A stretch of 64,000 nucleotides of DNA, from the NCBI RefSeq assembly GCF_010093815.1, contig NW_022985562.1, forward strand, positions 496,001 to 560,000, given 5' to 3'. Both the position numbers and the translations under genes were made by a program. The number at the start of each line of letters is the position of its first letter. The stretch's first letter is position 1. Below the pieces are notes generated by a model that did not search any database, was not told the origin of the DNA, and saw nothing but the letters and a program-made list of their open reading frames with translations. This stretch comes from Pseudovirgaria hyperparasitica. Its lineage: Eukaryota; Ascomycota; Dothideomycetes; Acrospermales; Acrospermaceae. This document shows positions 11,901 to 22,395 of the stretch, piece after piece.

Positions 11901-13777
11901 ATGAGCTTCCTCTATCAACCAGCAAGACTCTTGACAGTATCATCCAGAAGATGTCCCAAGTAGTTACGCAGCAGCAGATTGCTGTGCATATTCTTGAGTT
12001 TCTGACTGCTCTGTCAAGAATGCCAGAATTATATAAGAATTTCCGCGAGGATGATTTCAAGATGGTGTTTGGCGTCAGTTTCCGCTATTTGCAACACGTT
12101 CGATACCAACGCGAGAATCTGGCGTCTTCGAATACCCTAAGGAATAGCAATTCTGGGTATGGAACCTTGCGCCACAGTGGTCCTTTTCAAGAGTTCTCGA
12201 CCGTATCAGAGCAGGAAGCAAAGCCCAAAGAAATTCCTGCTGCTCATGACCTTCCTCAGTATGTACTTGCTCTGGCATATCAAGCTATCGCGTTCTGGTT
12301 TCTCTCCATGAGACTTCAAGACAGGCGAAATCACATGGCTTGGATCACGAAGAATCTCATACACATTGACAATCAAGGAAAGGAGGTGATGGAGGAGCAG
12401 GCGCAGGTTACCATTGACCTCATGCAACGTGTCGCATTCTCAGATCGAGATGAAACGATGCCGGATTCAGCATTCGCCGGACCGGAGGATGGTGAAGTAT
12501 CCAAAAAGACTTGGATTGTTGGCCACAGCTTGCTGACAGTCGAGACTGCGGCAAGGACCGGTGCATCTCAAGTCACAACCAGAAGGGCTTCTGGTACACG
12601 ATACCTCACAATGCGTCCAAATCTTACGAGACCACCTCGTCATCAAGTTCCCATTAATACAGGTCTGGCGGCAGAAGCTTTCTACACGTCATCATATGTT
12701 GGTATCTTGCCTGACGATATAATGCAAACCATTGTATCGCCCTTCAGTTACCCGACTCCGGATATGATTAGAGTCGAACTTATCTCGCTCCCCGATGACG
12801 ATGCAACCCGCAGAGCGATCACAACATTTGACCGCAATCCCACTGTTGACAGTCTCAAAGTCGGAGTCGTATATGTTGGCTACGGCCAGACCAACGAAAC
12901 TGAGATCCTTAATAACGTTATTGGCTCACCCGATTACACATCGTTCCTCGACGACCTTGGCACGCTGGTCCGTCTAAAGGGCACTACGATTAACACTGGA
13001 GGCCTCGACCGCGAGTTCGACACCCACGGTGAATTCACGTACATCTGGCGAGACCGTTGTACCGAAATCGTCTTCCACGTTGCTACCCTCATGCCTACGG
13101 ACCCGACCGATTACCAAACCATCACCGCAAAGAAGTCGCATATCGGCAACGATTATGTGACTGTGGTCTTCAACAACAGTGGCCTGCCTTATAAGTTCGA
13201 CACCATCGCATCTGCATTCAACTACGTTGTTATTGTCATCACACCCGAAGCACGTGCATCTTTCGTTGACAGTCGACTTGAATCTGACCCTGACGCCTCG
13301 CGCCGCTTTTACAAGATCCAGGTTCTTTCGCGCCCAGATTTTCCTGAAACCTCACCTGCCTCTGTGACCAAGGTTGTGTCCGGCCGGCACCTGGCGTCCT
13401 GCGTGCGGCTCATCGCGCTCAACGCCTCGTACTTCTCCCTTGTCTGGGCTGTGCGCGAGGGCGGCGAGTCCATCTCACCATGGCGCAACCGTTTGCGCGA
13501 GATCAAGAAACTGCGAGAGAGACACCGCAATCGGACTGAAGAGCGTAACAGTAGGACTCTGACGCCGCCGCCAGGCCTGGGAACTGGGAGCTCTAGTGCA
13601 TTCGCCGGGCACGGCATGGGCGGTACGATGAGAGACAGCGCCATGAGTTATAAGCGCGGCAGCGCAAGTGTGAACACAAACACGAATACGGAGAGGCTGG
13701 AGGGCAGGAGTAGCTTCTTGAGTTCTCTGGGTGGGAGTGTGGATATGGAGAGGCAAGGAAGTGATAGCACCAGGTGA
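8933..13777 (+). CDS. TSC2: tuberin homologue, Rheb-type GAP
   Basis: Single uninterrupted frame of 1,614 codons. The N-terminal half is alpha-helical with tuberin-type features ('LPERLAAVDKVCGILAKYPVSNVLLVW'-like HEAT segments from about residue 115). The C-terminal third carries a Rap-GAP domain at about residues 1300-1490: 'LKVGVVYVGYGQTNETEIL', 'YTSFLDDLGTLVRLKG' and 'KSHIGNDYVTVVFNNSG'. Asn1406 in HIGND is the expected catalytic asparagine thumb. With TSC1 the protein would stimulate GTP hydrolysis by Rheb and so hold back TORC1 when nutrients are poor; TSC1 is not in this window. The N-terminus (about 80 residues) is Ser/Pro-rich and looks disordered, as is the tail after about 1520. 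A 4.8-kb intronless gene is notable beside eight-exon CSE1. The start is the first ATG after an upstream stop. Confidence 0.95.
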   Translation: MSSGPNDVPSEPNRRSPSSALFSAFRTLTGRRPGNTPSPSPITSSLITPTALTQSETVTSSLEAKAEPSRNGEIGTFDNGIDSIAQQHGKVLVRNSVQANEIIGGPPELPPLLEELGSGRPLPERLAAVDKVCGILAKYPVSNVLLVWTTASDLLDLGGNPEAIRAGYTLLQSCVKVSELSPLERSIFFKAIARNRTKSDFDLRIQSLVDLTHGGRNVESFEGSVAQFLGTSLTDCFARDKDTRRENRKRKDGPLTNADNRPDDELDRMFQFVIDVVRFNSKIFREQDIALLLHQIVKICRKTARSQDVEKSVTLFDMLVTYTQIPAESLRPCLELFCDVYRQLKDVQDLTWRALSNLLKSHAGPSAVTALLQILRDIRIAQGAQKNVSRGAIRVVQRLLIADGSDGLPKLYLSDVFPALKASLIVEHRRLESDILELVSFILTDQFLTSQLLKEDDWSDLVEVLILCSRGLSSPYPSEPLSTSERTPSEPDMLGESLMRTFVHLQRLHLRADFVQREYIFKLFMRSAHLLDHTSMEFLVRQHAEERLLHPSNAQWENASRDLLERVFTDMTRQRRLRIQVLELLIDSYETIEGVYADGTVLEYAKLILDNISSERDLVVLEVLANFAVSVAENSDIGLFRYILEQFRKVLDDHSAPLTNVSSSTSWSSGTTMQAPDTTHMGSLSNTVTKALVRIFIRTLNTSGEKTQDLYDLLLYIAGSTACQTDARVSALKLLFRLRSDARHAILISPSSEGQDIAFVLCRTAETAVVREDDSSNNRAVEESPMGLYRAAGSPSPHSSLTRQTSRPNNVASRVAKPIAPLWMYPGPRGLPDEPRSSASHLVFAYIDPESKVARDARRTLKLALWLELLISIIQRDDDWEIYSYVLVHFGPQLTNRALFKGCVPQIKMVRNVLCEQLRATSFQEPPGYTSLKKADVAVCLFYTLTVLISYHQFFEKSEEDELVRTFLFGIGSWDRTSKWCIHAITICCHELPLSTSKTLDSIIQKMSQVVTQQQIAVHILEFLTALSRMPELYKNFREDDFKMVFGVSFRYLQHVRYQRENLASSNTLRNSNSGYGTLRHSGPFQEFSTVSEQEAKPKEIPAAHDLPQYVLALAYQAIAFWFLSMRLQDRRNHMAWITKNLIHIDNQGKEVMEEQAQVTIDLMQRVAFSDRDETMPDSAFAGPEDGEVSKKTWIVGHSLLTVETAARTGASQVTTRRASGTRYLTMRPNLTRPPRHQVPINTGLAAEAFYTSSYVGILPDDIMQTIVSPFSYPTPDMIRVELISLPDDDATRRAITTFDRNPTVDSLKVGVVYVGYGQTNETEILNNVIGSPDYTSFLDDLGTLVRLKGTTINTGGLDREFDTHGEFTYIWRDRCTEIVFHVATLMPTDPTDYQTITAKKSHIGNDYVTVVFNNSGLPYKFDTIASAFNYVVIVITPEARASFVDSRLESDPDASRRFYKIQVLSRPDFPETSPASVTKVVSGRHLASCVRLIALNASYFSLVWAVREGGESISPWRNRLREIKKLRERHRNRTEERNSRTLTPPPGLGTGSSSAFAGHGMGGTMRDSAMSYKRGSASVNTNTNTERLEGRSSFLSSLGGSVDMERQGSDSTR

Positions 13778-14336
13778 GGATGCTGTTACGGGTGGTGGAG
13801 AGACTCCATTATGTGAGGTGTTGGCGTTTTGGGACTACCGAAAATGCATGGAAATCTGGGTGTTTGGGTGGATGGTATCGCATAAAAGCTTTGTCGTATA
13901 CAGGTGGGTATATATGAGATGGAGTACCTGGACTTGCGGGAATGTGCATGTTCGGAGCGCTGGCTACTCGTATATCCGCAACTAGTAATAACAGATTCAT
14001 CGAGTTTCTACACATGATAACTAACCTAAGCAGCGGGTTCGTGTGAAAAGGTTTTCCTTTCTTTACTGCTTCCAGGGGTCTGAGGATGGACTCGAGGTTA
14101 TGGGAGGGTGCTACCTTTCAAGACTACATCGCAAGAGATATATATATACCCTGACCGGCAGTATTCAAGGACCAAGACAGGTACAACGTAACGAACTGAT
14201 CGATATCTAACTAAGCGCCTGTTCGCTAACCACGGCATACAATGCCCACGTTCTACCAATCCACATGTCTATTTAGAAGTTGTGGGGTTGGGGAGTTGGC
14301 GGGGGTATATCTCTAACCACAACGGACTTCCCTCCT

Positions 14337-14368
<32 letters not shown>
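13778..14368. other. convergent intergenic region with AGCC repeat
   Basis: This gap lies between the TSC2 stop and the cytochrome b5-domain gene stop. A (CCAG)n tetranucleotide run at 14339-14370 abuts the cytochrome b5 stop codon. A (TA)-rich tract is present near 14140. No gene is seen. Confidence 0.5.
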
Positions 14369-14371
<3 letters not shown>

Positions 14372-15418
14372 ATCCATATCATCCAAACTCGCCTCCACCC
14401 GCCCCCGAGCACCCTCACTCTCCCCAACCAAAATGCCCACCACACACTCACTCAGCATATTATCCCAATTCACCCACGGATGCACATCCATAAACAGCCT
14501 CGTCCCATCTTTCCCCGCCGCCCGCATCAGCTCGCCTTTACCGCCCGGGTGAAACGGCAGATAGGGCGTGATGTTGTACACTTTGCCTTGCCACACCGAC
14601 CACGCCGGCCTGTCCTTGCGGCCGTTGTTGTGCTTGAGCTGCGCGGGCGTGACGAGCGTGAGCGTGCTTACGCCGGAGAGATTCTTGCCTGATTTGACGA
14701 GGTTGGCCCAGTCGAGGGGCGAGTGGCCGGGTTCGAGGAGGACTTTTTGGCGGGCGTTGGGGGTGGGCGGTGGGGGTTTGACGGGGAGGTTTAGGTTGCT
14801 GCTTGCTTGCGCCGGGCTGCGGTTGGGGAGGGGGCCGCGGTTGGGGAGGGGGCCGGTTGTGGGTATGCGGAGGGAGGTTGTTTTGTTTGTGTGTGTTTGT
14901 GGCTTTGGAAAGGGGCGTGGAGGGGGTGGCATGGATTGGGTTGAGTGGGTGAGCGTGGGCTGTCGTGGGCTTGCTTTTGTTGATGGGAGGGCGAATGAGG
15001 GGGGTGTTGCGGAGGCGCGCTGGGCGGAGTTGAGGGCTGGGAAGGAGGGTGGTGGGAGGTTGTCTTCTTCTTCTTCGTCGTCGTCGTCGTCTGAGGTATC
15101 TCCTGAGTCGAGGGAGAAGGAGGGGATTGATATGGATGTATCGGATCGGGCGTTCGCTTTCGGGGTCGTTTCCGGAGAGGGTGTTTCTTGGCCTTGGAGT
15201 GTGGTTTCGGGTTTTGTAATGCGTGGAACGTCTGCTATGTCTTCTCCTTGTTTACTCGATTCACGTCCCGGGCTGGTAGTTTGGCCATTCTCTCTATGTC
15301 TGGGCTCGGAAATGGTTTGCGACTCATCTTTCCTACTCGGTTGCGCCCACAAGGGGAGGTAGTGCCGTAGGGCGTAAAGCGACGCTGCCATGAGTAGTAA
15401 TAGTAGAGCCACAATCAT
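14369..15418 (-). CDS. membrane-anchored cytochrome b5-domain protein
   Basis: Single exon, 349 aa. The first 17 residues are a hydrophobic leader (IVALLLLLMAAS), either a membrane anchor or a signal anchor. Residues about 20-240 are low-complexity: Ser/Thr/Pro-rich, with an Asp/Glu run 'DDDDDEEEE' and proline tracts. The C-terminal 100 residues form a cytochrome b5-like heme-binding fold: 'WSVWQGKVYNITPYLPFHPGGKGELM' is read as a single motif in which HPGG supplies the first axial histidine and 'VHPWVNW' the second. This is the arrangement seen in the N-terminal part of Ncb5or/CYB5R4 and in yeast Irc21 relatives; no reductase domain follows. The likely role is electron transfer at the ER face (inference). 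It is divergent from the small mitochondrial protein gene. Confidence 0.82.
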
Positions 15419-15747
15419 CGCGGTATAAGTCTCGTAGCAGTAATGCAGAGCATCGCGACTATGTTGTCGACCGGGGGAATGAAGATGATGATAAAGTCTC
15501 AGGCGCCGCCGCTCGCAGGGTCCACTCTAGATCCTACACAGGGCTGAGAAATCCCCACGGGTCTAGACGTCATCCCGGCGCGCGTGCAAGACGCCTCAGG
15601 TACCCTCGCCTGGCCTGGGCGTCTAGGCCGTTTCTGAAGCTTCCATGAACCAACACCAATAATCTCTCCACTCCAACAACTCTGTACATCCTTCATCAGT
15701 CCCACTCGCCGCATCTGAAGGCTGTATTCCGAGCACGCATCGCCAAC
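15419..15747. promoter_or_regulatory. divergent promoter, cytochrome b5 protein / small mitochondrial protein
   Basis: A 329-bp gap between divergent start codons. It is G/C-rich and contains no clear TATA box. Nothing else is recognised. Confidence 0.45.
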
Positions 15748-16278
15748 ATGTTCCGACCACTACTCCGACTAGCCTCCATACAATGTGCGAGACCTTCAAC
15801 AATCACACGGCTTGCACACGGGCGTAATGTCCCCCAGCCAACTGCCCTACCAGTACAGCATCACCAGCAAACACAAAGACTGTTCAGTATCAGCACACCC
15901 AGACAGGCTGTCACGGGGAAGAGCGAGGTAGACGAGAAGATGGACGAGCTACAAGAGCTGTATGCGTACGCCCGAGATGAGGTATTTTATATTCCTCCCC
16001 AATTCCATTCCCGTCTCAATCACGGTCAAATGCTAAATGGGTGGACTGTATAGTTTGAGATTGCTGCCGAGGAAACCGAGAAAGTGTCGGTGTACGCCCA
16101 GGACGACCGGGAAGCGGCACGCGAAGCCCTCACATCACTGCAAGAAAAGTACAAGGCGGCGACGGAAGGCTCAGATGCTAGTCTTGCGGAAGAAGTAAAG
16201 AGGCGGGTTGGCCCGCGTATAAGAGAGCTGGAGAATGCGGTCACAGCTATGGAAGAAATGGCACAGAATCAAGATTGA
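15748..16278 (+). CDS. small predicted mitochondrial protein, function unknown
   Basis: Two exons, 15748-15981 and 16054-16278, joined in phase 0 across a 72-nt intron (gtattt..tatag), give 152 aa. The join converts 'YAYARDE' into 'YAYARDEFEIAAEETEKVSVYA', which reads as continuous coiled-coil sequence. The first 45 residues are Arg-rich, lack acidic residues and contain 'RLFSISTPR', typical of a mitochondrial presequence with cleavage near residue 50. The mature part is about 100 residues of charged alpha-helix rich in Glu, Ala and Arg ('DDREAAREALTSLQEKY', 'RRVGPRIRELENAVTAMEEMA'). I recognise a fungal family of this look but no named function. A subunit or assembly factor of a mitochondrial complex is possible, but nothing in the sequence fixes this. 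Confidence 0.72.
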
Positions 16279-16402
16279 GTGGGTGGATGTAGACTGTATG
16301 AGTAAGGTGGTGGCCATGCTGTGCACTATTGGAGGTACTTCAAGAAGGGGTATCTCATAACGATATATACAATGAATACCAAATGATGGACGCGTAAAGC
16401 TC

Positions 16403-19400
16403 CTAATTCAAGACCTTATTCCTCCGCATACGATAAAAACGCTCGAGGCAGTTCCGGCGCTGCTCTTGCGTCCAGCCTTCGACCCCGATAGCAAACTCGA
16501 CTGCATCTTTGAATCCAAAGGTTTGAGCCATGGTGCAGAATTGCCTGATGCGCACATCCTCAGGAGGCTGGTATTTCCATCTGATGTTCAAGTGTTCTTT
16601 CTCATCGTCCTCAGTTGCGAAACTTCGCTCCCCTATAACTTCAAGTTCGTCATCAATATCGTCATGGTCGTCTTCCTGCTGGGTCGCCGAGGCTGCAAAT
16701 GCGCGTTTCCGAGTCATGTCGGTATCGTTCTGCATTTCCAAAGCATTGCGACTCAACTTGGATTCGACCTTGGAAGACCCGATGACCTCGGCGTTCTCGT
16801 GGGTGTATTCCACGCCGGCTCCTGCCAGGATTGCTGAGATAGGATCGGCTTTTCGCTGCTGCTTCTTGTCCTCGAACTTCTCCCCCTGCGAACCAATCTT
16901 GTCTTTCTGGATCAACTCTGCCAACTGGCTCATCGCTGCCCCTTCTTTCCCGTCCGCGCCGTAGATGAAGTCATCATCTTCAGCATCATTTTGAAGATCC
17001 ATTGCCACCGCCTGGACCCCAGCTTCCTTGGCCTCGGCCACGTTCGTTTTGTTCACGATATCACGAAGGACGACGGCTCCATCCCTGAAGGTGAACATGT
17101 TGTGCAACCCAAATATCTCTCCCTTGTGGTCTTTCTTGTCCTGGATACCTTTGAAGTATCGTCTCTCGTTACTGGCATTGTAGCCGATGTTGGCTTGCTG
17201 TTGCTTGTAGATTTGGCGTGCATACACAATTTCTTCTATAGTGCCAGCACTTATGAGGCGGAAGACTTCAACGTCTCGAACCTGACCTATTCGATAGGCT
17301 CTGTCTTGCGCTTGAAGATCGTACCTAAACAAAGTCAAATGATATCGCACTTGGCATTCGAATAGCTTACGCTGGGTTCCAATTCGGATCAAAGACGACC
17401 ACTTTGTTTGCGGATGTGATGTTGAGACCGACACCGCCTGCCTTTGTGCTGATGAGGAAGACAAATTGGTTCTTGTCGGCGTTAAAGTCATTGACCTCCC
17501 TGGAATTCGTCAATTCCCGTGGCTGCGAGCATTCGTCCATTGCACTTACTTTGCCCGGTCGTCGAGCGACATAGCACCGTCGAGATAGCTGACATTATAC
17601 GTAGTCGTAGTCGTGAAGAGTAGGTGGAGCATACGAAGTAGACGAACACTGTGGCTGAACACGAGCACCTTGTCTCCGGATGCATGCCAGTACTGCAGGA
17701 GTGCTTTCAAGACTCTCCATTTACCACAAAATGTTGGCGATGCATAATTCATGATTGAGTCTCGCTGACGGTACAGTTCTTTCCAATCTTTGGGCAGAGC
17801 GTCTTTGAGATGCTCCAAGTCTTTTGCTTGTTTCTCGGCAGGATCTGCGCTCGTGGGTAGAAGTAAAGCCAGATGGTTCGATAGTTTCTGGAGCATCATC
17901 ATGCAAGGGAACACGGCATTCTGCCATGGACCGAATTCAGGAACATACGAGTAGCAACACCATCCACGCTTCTTCTCTGACTTGCAGTCGCACTTGTCAG
18001 CGGAAGTGCGTATGTACTCGACCAAGTCGCTATTGACAAGGTTGGAGTAAGCTTCCGCCTGTTTCTTCGTCAGAGGGCAGAACACCACGCGATCACTCTT
18101 CTTCGGGAGCTGGTCTGCGATGAGAGTCTTCATTCGGCGGAGGAAGAATCGTGGGAGGAGAGAATGAACGAGTGAGTTCGCCGTCTTACGCGCCTTGGCA
18201 AGCTGTGGCATAGTTGCATCATGAGACTGCCCCATCTTCAACGGATCTGCAATACAAGTTTTCCAGGTCGCTAATGAACCAAAATGGCCTGGATTGCTCC
18301 AATTCAGGAGTGTAAAGAGCTCTTCGTACTTGTTCTGAATCGCCGTTCCAGTGAGACCAATCCGACATAGGGCATTGACTTCGTTCATAGACTTGGCAAT
18401 TTCTGAGCTACGACTCTTCAGCTGATGACATTCGTCTGCTATAACACAGTCCCAGTTGATCGTGTTGATGGCACTCTGATTTTTCCTGTAAGTAGCGTAG
18501 GTGGTTATCATGATCTCAACTCGACCATGTTTTGCAGCCTGCAACGCAGCCTCTCTAACATCTGTCGCGCCATGGTACACGTAAACCTAGGTGTGGATAT
18601 CAGTATTCAGGGAGCACTTTAATGGTGTCCCAAGAAGTGAAAATGACTTACTTGCCAATAGCCCCATCGATCAAGTTCATCCTGCCAGTTTGCCATCAGA
18701 CCGCCTGGGCATATGAGAATGATTTTAGGGTACTCTTTGGCCTGTTGGCCGCCCTCACGTTGCACCTTCCGCATTCTCTTCTTGTCCCGTTCATCGCCAG
18801 TCTTTCCGAAGGCTGCAGTGAGGAATGAGATCACTTGGATAGTCTTTCCGAGACCCATATCATCGCCTAAGATGCCTCCCCGTTGATACACGAAGAGTTC
18901 GTGCAGGAATTCGGCGCCCTTGACTTGATAGTCGCGCAGCCATTGCGCGATAGGTGCAGGTATGACACCTGCGGAAGCTGGCAGGGTGATATCCTCGTAC
19001 TGTCTCACGGGCTTGATATGATCGAACCTGGGCTTCTCTTGTAGAGACTCCAGTCGTTCATCGTCGGAGAACTCGATGTCATCGTAGACTGGCGGCAGCT
19101 TCAAGCCAGCCTCTCCTAACCTGGCACGAGTTTGCTCAAACTTTGTCTTTCTTTGCTTGATGTAATCTGGCAGCGTCTCGTCCAGGAGTTCGTCCTCGTC
19201 AGTTTCATCTAAATTTGCTAGGACCCTCTCCCTTTTGACTCTCTTTGGCTTCCTCCCAACGATGCTCTTTGACGATGCCTTTGTGCTGCCAGCACTGATT
19301 ACGGCGCGGGCGCGACGTGTCTGTTCAGCAGCGCGTTTCCGTTTCAACGCCTTCTGGTTCTTGAGCGCATCGTACGTCACCGCGCCGTCCTCGTCCTCGG

Positions 19401-19663
19401 ACCAGTCGACTTTGTCTCCTTCTTCATCGATGTCCGAAATCTCCGCAGCATTGTTTACAACATCTAGACACCAACTGTGAGGACCTTTCGGTGATGGACC
19501 AAGAACGTCTACTACCTTCAATATATTGCGAGATATCAGTCGTCTCAGGCAGGCCTACTTCTTTCCTGACGACATCTGTGATTCCTATTTCACTACCGCT
19601 ACCACTATCGGTATCCTCGCCGAAGACCCGACGCGCTACATTCTCATTGAATATGTGCGACAT
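16403..19663 (-). CDS. ERCC6L2-type Snf2 family DNA translocase
   Basis: Five exons: 19663-19516, 19463-18652, 18586-17550, 17499-17371 and 17324-16403, about 1,015 aa. Snf2 motifs are in order: '[12 protein letters not shown]' (Q motif), '[11 protein letters not shown]' (I), '[12 protein letters not shown]' (Ia), 'ADECHQLK' (II), '[10 protein letters not shown]' (III), '[12 protein letters not shown]' (IV), '[14 protein letters not shown]' (V) and '[11 protein letters not shown]' (VI). The C-terminal block, with 'AVAMD', '[19 protein letters not shown]', 'EVIGSSKVE' and a final helix '[10 protein letters not shown]', matches the HEBO-type extension of ERCC6L2 rather than CSB/Rad26. ERCC6L2 proteins act in double-strand-break and transcription-linked repair in the nucleus. 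Motif II reads DECH rather than DEAH. The ATG at 19663 is the first in-frame one; open frame continues upstream to about 19726 with no ATG, so a short 5' exon is possible. Confidence 0.9.
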
Positions 19664-20601
19664 TTGACTGTTGACCACATCGATGATGGCCGGAGCGGCT
19701 ATGAGACTACTTCCATTACCTGGTCACAGAAGTGACGCGACGAGGTTGAGTTGAGTACAGCAGTCGCGATGGTAAAGCAGTAATTGCGGGGCAGACACGC
19801 GTACTCACGTGACTGTAATTACTTCGGACTTAACTCCTTCCGGCCTAGTTTTCTCTTGGAGTGAACCTAGCCGACTAGCTAAACACTTGATAACCTCTTT
19901 GGAATTTCCTTGGGTACGCGACCCTAAAGAATCGTATTACTTGATGGATGTATTACCGTAGTATTGACCGACTGGCCTACATTTACATGTCGTGATTCTC
20001 CACACGGTCACTAAATATCTTTCTTATTATTTAATTAATATCTAACTACCTTTTGTCTACTATCTACTATCTTGTATGCACGATCTTATATCCACCACCT
20101 CGTAGCCCTCCATTACCTCGCCCTTCGCCCATTTTTCAGTCTTAAATCATGGATGAGCCTATTGAGCAATCCGTCATACAAATCAGTCCAAGTACTTGGC
20201 TGATAGGCAGTCTTGTGCTTTCAACCTCAAATATCGAGCCGTGTGACCCGTGATTTCACATTTAATACTATCCTTTGTCTTCACAAAGGGCCAGGAGATG
20301 GTAACATGGCTCGGTACTGCTCTTTCATATATGGGAGGGGTATCCCCTGTGATGTTACACAAGAATGTTCCCTCCGCCAATGTGCGGACTGAGCACTGCT
20401 GAAGTCCAGCCTGAGGTAAGTTCACAAATCTCTACATTCACTTGGATTCTTGGCGTGTAGTCGCCGTCCCTCGCGTTGGAGGCGAACCTTAGACATCTGA
20501 CATGCAATTTGAAACAATGTCAGCGATGACGACATTCCAATCTCCCGTGTTACAAACAACGTTTTTTTTCTCTTTCTTTATCGCGTCTAGTCTTCAGCCT
20601 C
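19664..20601. promoter_or_regulatory. divergent region, ERCC6L2-like / LRR-like gene
   Basis: This gap of 938 bp lies between divergent genes. It is A/T-rich from about 19980 to 20130. It contains short open frames (for example 20183-20425 on the minus strand) without recognisable similarity. Confidence 0.4.
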
Positions 20602-22395
20602 ATGTCATCATCCCTTTTCAAACCTGCAACTTACTGGGGCTTTGGGCGACGAACACACGTCAAATCTCCACGACTTACGGGAAGAAGCAAGAGATTTCAC
20701 GCGCATATTCGAGATTCAAGCACTCTGCCACTCCCACCGAATGCAGCGATGGCATGCTGGACGGTCTCGACTTCCACGGGCAAGCAGGACTGGAGTTCAC
20801 TCCAGGCTCTCAGCTCGAACTGCGCCCATCATCTCAAGAAATGCGCCGAGCACGGAGGTGACCTGAATGTACACACGGTCATTGTGCATGGGTCATGGGA
20901 CAGACCGACCGTCCGTCCGCAGGACTCTGACGGATCTTGGATCCTGGTCAACAAAAGCGACGACCATACCGTGCGGCCAGAAACACTGGCGCAAGCCATG
21001 GAGCAAGACGTACCAGAAGCCATCAGCGAGCTAAAGGCATTACTGGAGAAGCTCCCAGGACTCCAGAACCTCATGTAGGTTGACCATCCCCATCACCCCC
21101 CCTACGAACCGCCAACCTTCTGACACGAAGACAGCTGGGCAACCGAGCTTCCCTTCTCCCCCAACCTATGGCCCGCCATCCCAACCACCATCCAAGACCT
21201 CAACATCGACCTCAAACTCCCCGCCAGCGAAGACGGCACACCCCGCTTCTTCAACCCGCACGACCTCAAGCCCCTCCGCAACTACCGCAACCTCCACCGT
21301 CTCGCGATCCGCGGCATGAGCGAGTCCTACCAGGGCATCATATGGGAGACCGTCTGGCTGAACCCTAACATGCACCGTCTGGAACTGCGTATGGCATCCC
21401 CACCCATCATACGCGACGGCACAGCCTGGCCCGAGATCAAAGACGACTGGACCGTGAAGCCCGCCACCACCACCACTACTACAGCAGAAGACATCCCCCC
21501 CTATCACGGCCACGAGGGCCGCGGCATCCTACACCACCACTTCGGCCACGGCGAGTACCTCGACGACATGGTCATCCGCAAGACGCGTATCGCAGCCGGC
21601 AGAGCAGGCGACGGCTCCGCGCTGCCCCTCCGCGAACTCTACCTCGAGGGCTTCGTCGTCGACAAGACGCCGTTTCGCGTCAACTTTGATGGTTTGAGGA
21701 AGCTTGAGTTCGGACCTAGGTGCTTTGACGCGGGACTGCAATTGCCGGACGGCCTTGTCTCGCTGGTCGACATCCGCGTGTTGTCCGGTGTGGACGGGGA
21801 TATTGGACAGGTCCTGAGTACGCAGCGGGGACATGCCCAGGCTTTCGAGAATGCAACAAGGGCAGTCTCCGAGGATGCTAGCTTTGTGAACAACAACATC
21901 AACAACCTACCCACCACCCTTCACCCCACTCCGACGACCCTAAAGTACAGCCGCGCACACACAGACCGACAATCCATCAGCACACACCCTGGCCCACCAC
22001 CACCTCCTCCTCCTCCTTCTACCTCTCCAACGACCCCAGCACTGCCAATAACACCAGACGAGTCCAGCAAGCTCAAGCCCACCACCACCCTCCTCCTCGC
22101 GGAATACCAGGCCCGCATGCGGCTGCATCATACGACCAGCTGGCCGCTTGCGAGCGCGGGTGTGGAGAACAAGACGATGACGACGACGAAGTTGGAGGTC
22201 GGGGCTGAGAAAGGGGTTTGTGACGCGCTTGCAGAGCTTGAGTTGCCGCCTGCTGAGGAGGAAGATGATGGAGGGGAGGGGGAAGGAGAGGGAGAAGGGG
22301 GAGGGGAAGGAGAAGGAGGAGGGGAAGGAGAAGGAGAAGGGGAAGGAGAAGGAGAAGGGGAAGGAGAAGGCCACGAGTCGAAAGTATTCCTCTAA
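20602..22395 (+). CDS. LRR/F-box-like protein with a Gly-Glu repeat tail
   Basis: Two exons, 20602-21074 and 21135-22395, joined by a 60-nt intron (gtaggt..gacag), give about 577 aa. The join produces 'LQNLIWATELPFSPNLWPAI', continuous with both sides. Spaced leucine segments ('LQALSSNCAHHLKKC', 'LKPLRNYRNLHRLAIRGM', 'NPNMHRLELRM', 'LPLRELYLEGFVV', 'FDGLRKLEFGPRCF') suggest leucine-rich repeats like those of fungal F-box/LRR proteins. I cannot see a clear F-box, and the first 45 residues are poorly convincing, so the true start may lie elsewhere. After about residue 360 the protein becomes Pro/Thr-rich, then ends in about 35 residues of Gly-Glu repeat coded by a purine microsatellite (22275-22375). 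The function is unknown; a ubiquitin-ligase adaptor is one option. Confidence 0.58.
22275..22375 (+). repeat. GGAGAA-type purine microsatellite in coding sequence
   Basis: Imperfect repeats of ggagaagg/ggaggggaa on the plus strand encode alternating Gly and Glu at the C-terminus of the LRR-like protein. The tract is long enough to vary in length between strains. Confidence 0.85.
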
